Assembly (NCBI RefSeq): GCF_902859935.1
Contig: NZ_CADIKI010000012.1
Coordinates: forward strand, 124,001 to 188,000
Length of the DNA stretch: 64,000 nucleotides
Direction: 5' to 3'
Source: Paraburkholderia fynbosensis
GTDB taxonomy: Bacteria; Pseudomonadota; Gammaproteobacteria; Burkholderiales; Burkholderiaceae
Shown here: piece after piece, positions 62,769 through 64,000 of the stretch
How positions within the stretch are numbered: the first letter of the stretch is position 1
Layout of the letters: each line of letters starts with the position of its first letter
Position numbers and translations under genes: made by a program
The notes under the pieces: model-generated
The model's database searches: none
What the model saw: the letters and a program-made list of their open reading frames with translations, nothing else
Told to the model about the DNA's origin: nothing

Positions 62769-63368
62769 TTACCAGCGCTTGCCTTCAGGTGTGTCAAGCA
62801 ACGGACGCAATTTTGCCGCAATGGCTTCGCGAGCGCGGAAAATTCGTGATCTGACGGTGCCGATCGGGCAACCCATCATCTCAGCGATTTCCTCGTAGCT
62901 CAAACCCTCAATTTCACGAAGAGTAATGGCGGTGCGCAACTCTTCCGGTAAAACCGCCATCGCAGCATTGACCGTCTCAGCGATCTGCTTGCTCATCAAC
63001 ATCGACTCAGGCGTGTTGATATCCCTTAGTTGGTCGGCGTCCGAGAAAGTTTCAGCTTCTTCAGCATCTGCTTCGGTCGAAGTGGGTGCCCGCCGTCCTT
63101 GGGTGGCAAGGTAGTTCTTTGCCGTGTTGACCGCAATCCGGTACAACCACGTATAGAAAGCCGATTCCCCGCGAAACTGCGGCAATGCGCGGTACGCCTT
63201 GATGAAGGCGTCCTGCGCGACATCTTCCACTTCGGCGGGGTCTCGCACGAGGCGTGAGATCAGCCTGAGAATCTTGCGGTGGTATTTGGAGACCAGAAGC
63301 TCGAACGCGGCCTTGTCGCCCTTCTGGACGCGCTCGACCAGCAGCTGATCAATTTCTTTTTCGCTCAC
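62769..63368 (-). CDS. rpoE: Extracytoplasmic function sigma factor RpoE (AlgU)
   Basis: Sigma-E directs transcription of envelope-stress genes. The 199-residue protein has region 2 (DVAQDAFIKAYRAL) and a region 4 helix-turn-helix (GLSYEEIAEMMGCPIGTVRS). The start is a GTG at 63368. It heads the rpoE-rseA-rseB-mucD operon. A set of short tandem repeats lies just upstream. Confidence 0.97.
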   Translation of the reverse strand: MSEKEIDQLLVERVQKGDKAAFELLVSKYHRKILRLISRLVRDPAEVEDVAQDAFIKAYRALPQFRGESAFYTWLYRIAVNTAKNYLATQGRRAPTSTEADAEEAETFSDADQLRDINTPESMLMSKQIAETVNAAMAVLPEELRTAITLREIEGLSYEEIAEMMGCPIGTVRSRIFRAREAIAAKLRPLLDTPEGKRW

Positions 63369-63433
63369 CTGATAAATCCGTTAACTATAGGGCGCATGGC
63401 GGGGCACCATTGTAGCGTTCCCATCATGAGGGC

Positions 63434-63469
63434 ACGTTACACCGGTAACAGCGGTTACAGTCGTTACAG
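63434..63469. repeat. Four 9-bp tandem repeats upstream of rpoE
   Basis: ACGTTACAC, CGGTAACAG, CGGTTACAG and TCGTTACAG follow one another immediately past the stop of the ygfX-like gene and about 65 bp before rpoE. GTAAC / GTTAC in the middle copies can also pair as a hairpin. Possible operator or remnant of repeat expansion; role unknown. Confidence 0.65.
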
Positions 63470-63967
63470 TCAGGCGCCAGCGGCGCGTCGGCCCAACACC
63501 GACAATTCACGGAAAACGGGCGCCGGAAGCGAGTCGGCCGCAAGCAGCAGGGTGCTCGTACGCCCTTCTTGCGGCTTGAGCGTGAGGACCAGCAAACGGC
63601 CACTCCACTGCGAACAGCCAGCGATCCGTCCATGCGCCAGCAGCGTGCCTGAGCGGCCCCAGACCGATAACGCGTCCGGAGCGATCTGCAGCGCGACTGG
63701 CTGCGCACGCGCATGCCTGATCGCACAAAGCGTGAGCAACGCCCCGACCGCAAGCGTCAAGGGAACGGCCTGCAGCGCGGCCAGATGCGAGGCGACGCTG
63801 GTGTAGACGGCCGACGTTGCAACCAGCACGAAAATTCCCAATGCCAGGCAAATGGACAAGGAGCGACGCAGCGCAATCCGCTGCGTCGCTCCTTCGGGCG
63901 TTGCCGATGCAAGGGGGACCGCCGGCCAGGCCGGCGTCGTCGAGTGGCGCGTCACCCGCTCAGACAA
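63470..63967 (-). CDS. YgfX-like membrane protein
   Basis: A 165-residue protein with two hydrophobic helices (about residues 37-60 and 66-84) and a soluble beta-rich C-terminus (GRLLVLTLKPQEGR), the layout of YgfX. In E. coli YgfX is paired with SdhE, which is not here; instead the gene lies between fabF and rpoE. The start is a TTG touching the fabF stop, or a GTG at 63955. Family placement is moderate. Confidence 0.65.
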   Translation of the reverse strand: MSERVTRHSTTPAWPAVPLASATPEGATQRIALRRSLSICLALGIFVLVATSAVYTSVASHLAALQAVPLTLAVGALLTLCAIRHARAQPVALQIAPDALSVWGRSGTLLAHGRIAGCSQWSGRLLVLTLKPQEGRTSTLLLAADSLPAPVFRELSVLGRRAAGA

Positions 63968-64000
63968 TCAGGCGCGCTTGAAGACCAGCGTGCCGTTCGT
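63968..64000 (-). CDS. fabF: 3-oxoacyl-ACP synthase II, last codons (partial)
   Basis: The frame ends TNGTLVFKRA then TGA, the typical FabF C-terminus; the rest lies outside the window. The neighbour order fabF-ygfX-rpoE supports it. Only ten residues are visible. Confidence 0.7.
   Translation of the reverse strand, partial: TNGTLVFKRA

Noticed and set aside
1..64000. CRISPR arrays, insertion sequences, prophage or integrase genes
   Set aside because: I looked for spaced direct repeats, transposase motifs and tRNA-linked integrases and saw none.

Overview
The window looks like a stretch of core chromosome from a GC-rich betaproteobacterium of the Burkholderiaceae, most likely Paraburkholderia or Burkholderia. 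This rests on gene order and protein character: pstSCAB-phoU-phoBR facing ppk, carAB next to greA, earP-efp with an arginine-type EF-P, and a fabF / ygfX-like / rpoE-rseA-rseB-mucD / lepA-lepB-rnc-era-recO-pdxJ-acpS-nagZ block. The species call is inference; no search was run. I see no insertion sequence, prophage, CRISPR array or plasmid function.

Layout. 1-8.65 kb: the 3' part of polyphosphate kinase converges on the phosphate regulon (pstS, pstC, pstA, pstB, phoU, phoB, phoR, all minus), headed by two tandem Pho boxes. 8.9-21 kb: housekeeping genes on the minus strand (glmM, folP, ftsH, rlmE, a DUF4149 protein, greA, carB, carA), with yhbY divergent from rlmE. 21-27.4 kb: an MFS transporter, mltD and gloB on the minus strand, then a plus-strand methyltransferase-rnhA-dnaQ run and a tRNA-Val gene. 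27.4-35.3 kb: a more variable stretch with a small uncertain ORF, two half-size ABC exporters, two membrane proteins and a GT4 glycosyltransferase. 35.4-40.7 kb: the trehalose pair otsBA, then a copper / cytochrome oxidase assembly group (Sco, PCuAC, CtaG) and an ElaA-type acetyltransferase. 40.8-42.7 kb: a decayed GGDEF fragment, a TraB/GumN protein, and a tRNA cluster (Gly, Gly, Cys) with a clear promoter and terminators. 42.9-48.9 kb: pgsA and uvrC, then earP, efp and a CsbD gene. 49.2-50.6 kb: an orphan NtrC-type response regulator with an altered GAFTGA loop. 50.7-64 kb: the long minus-strand envelope-stress and core-processing block ending in the last codons of fabF.

How the genes work together. 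PhoR/PhoB sense and respond to phosphate, PstSCAB imports it, PhoU links transport to signalling, and Ppk stores it as polyphosphate. RpoE with RseA (anti-sigma), RseB (its guard) and MucD (periplasmic protease) form the envelope-stress circuit. LepB (signal peptide cleavage), LepA, RNase III, Era and RecO follow in the same direction. EarP rhamnosylates Arg32 of EF-P, which then relieves polyproline stalling. Sco, PCuAC and CtaG probably deliver copper to a terminal oxidase.

I did not find a convincing undescribed multi-gene system. The best leads are local: the degraded GGDEF remnant, the response regulator lacking a normal sigma-54 contact loop, short tandem repeats upstream of rpoE and between pgsA and uvrC, low-complexity insertions in UvrC, and the paired ABC exporter / glycosyltransferase neighbourhood.
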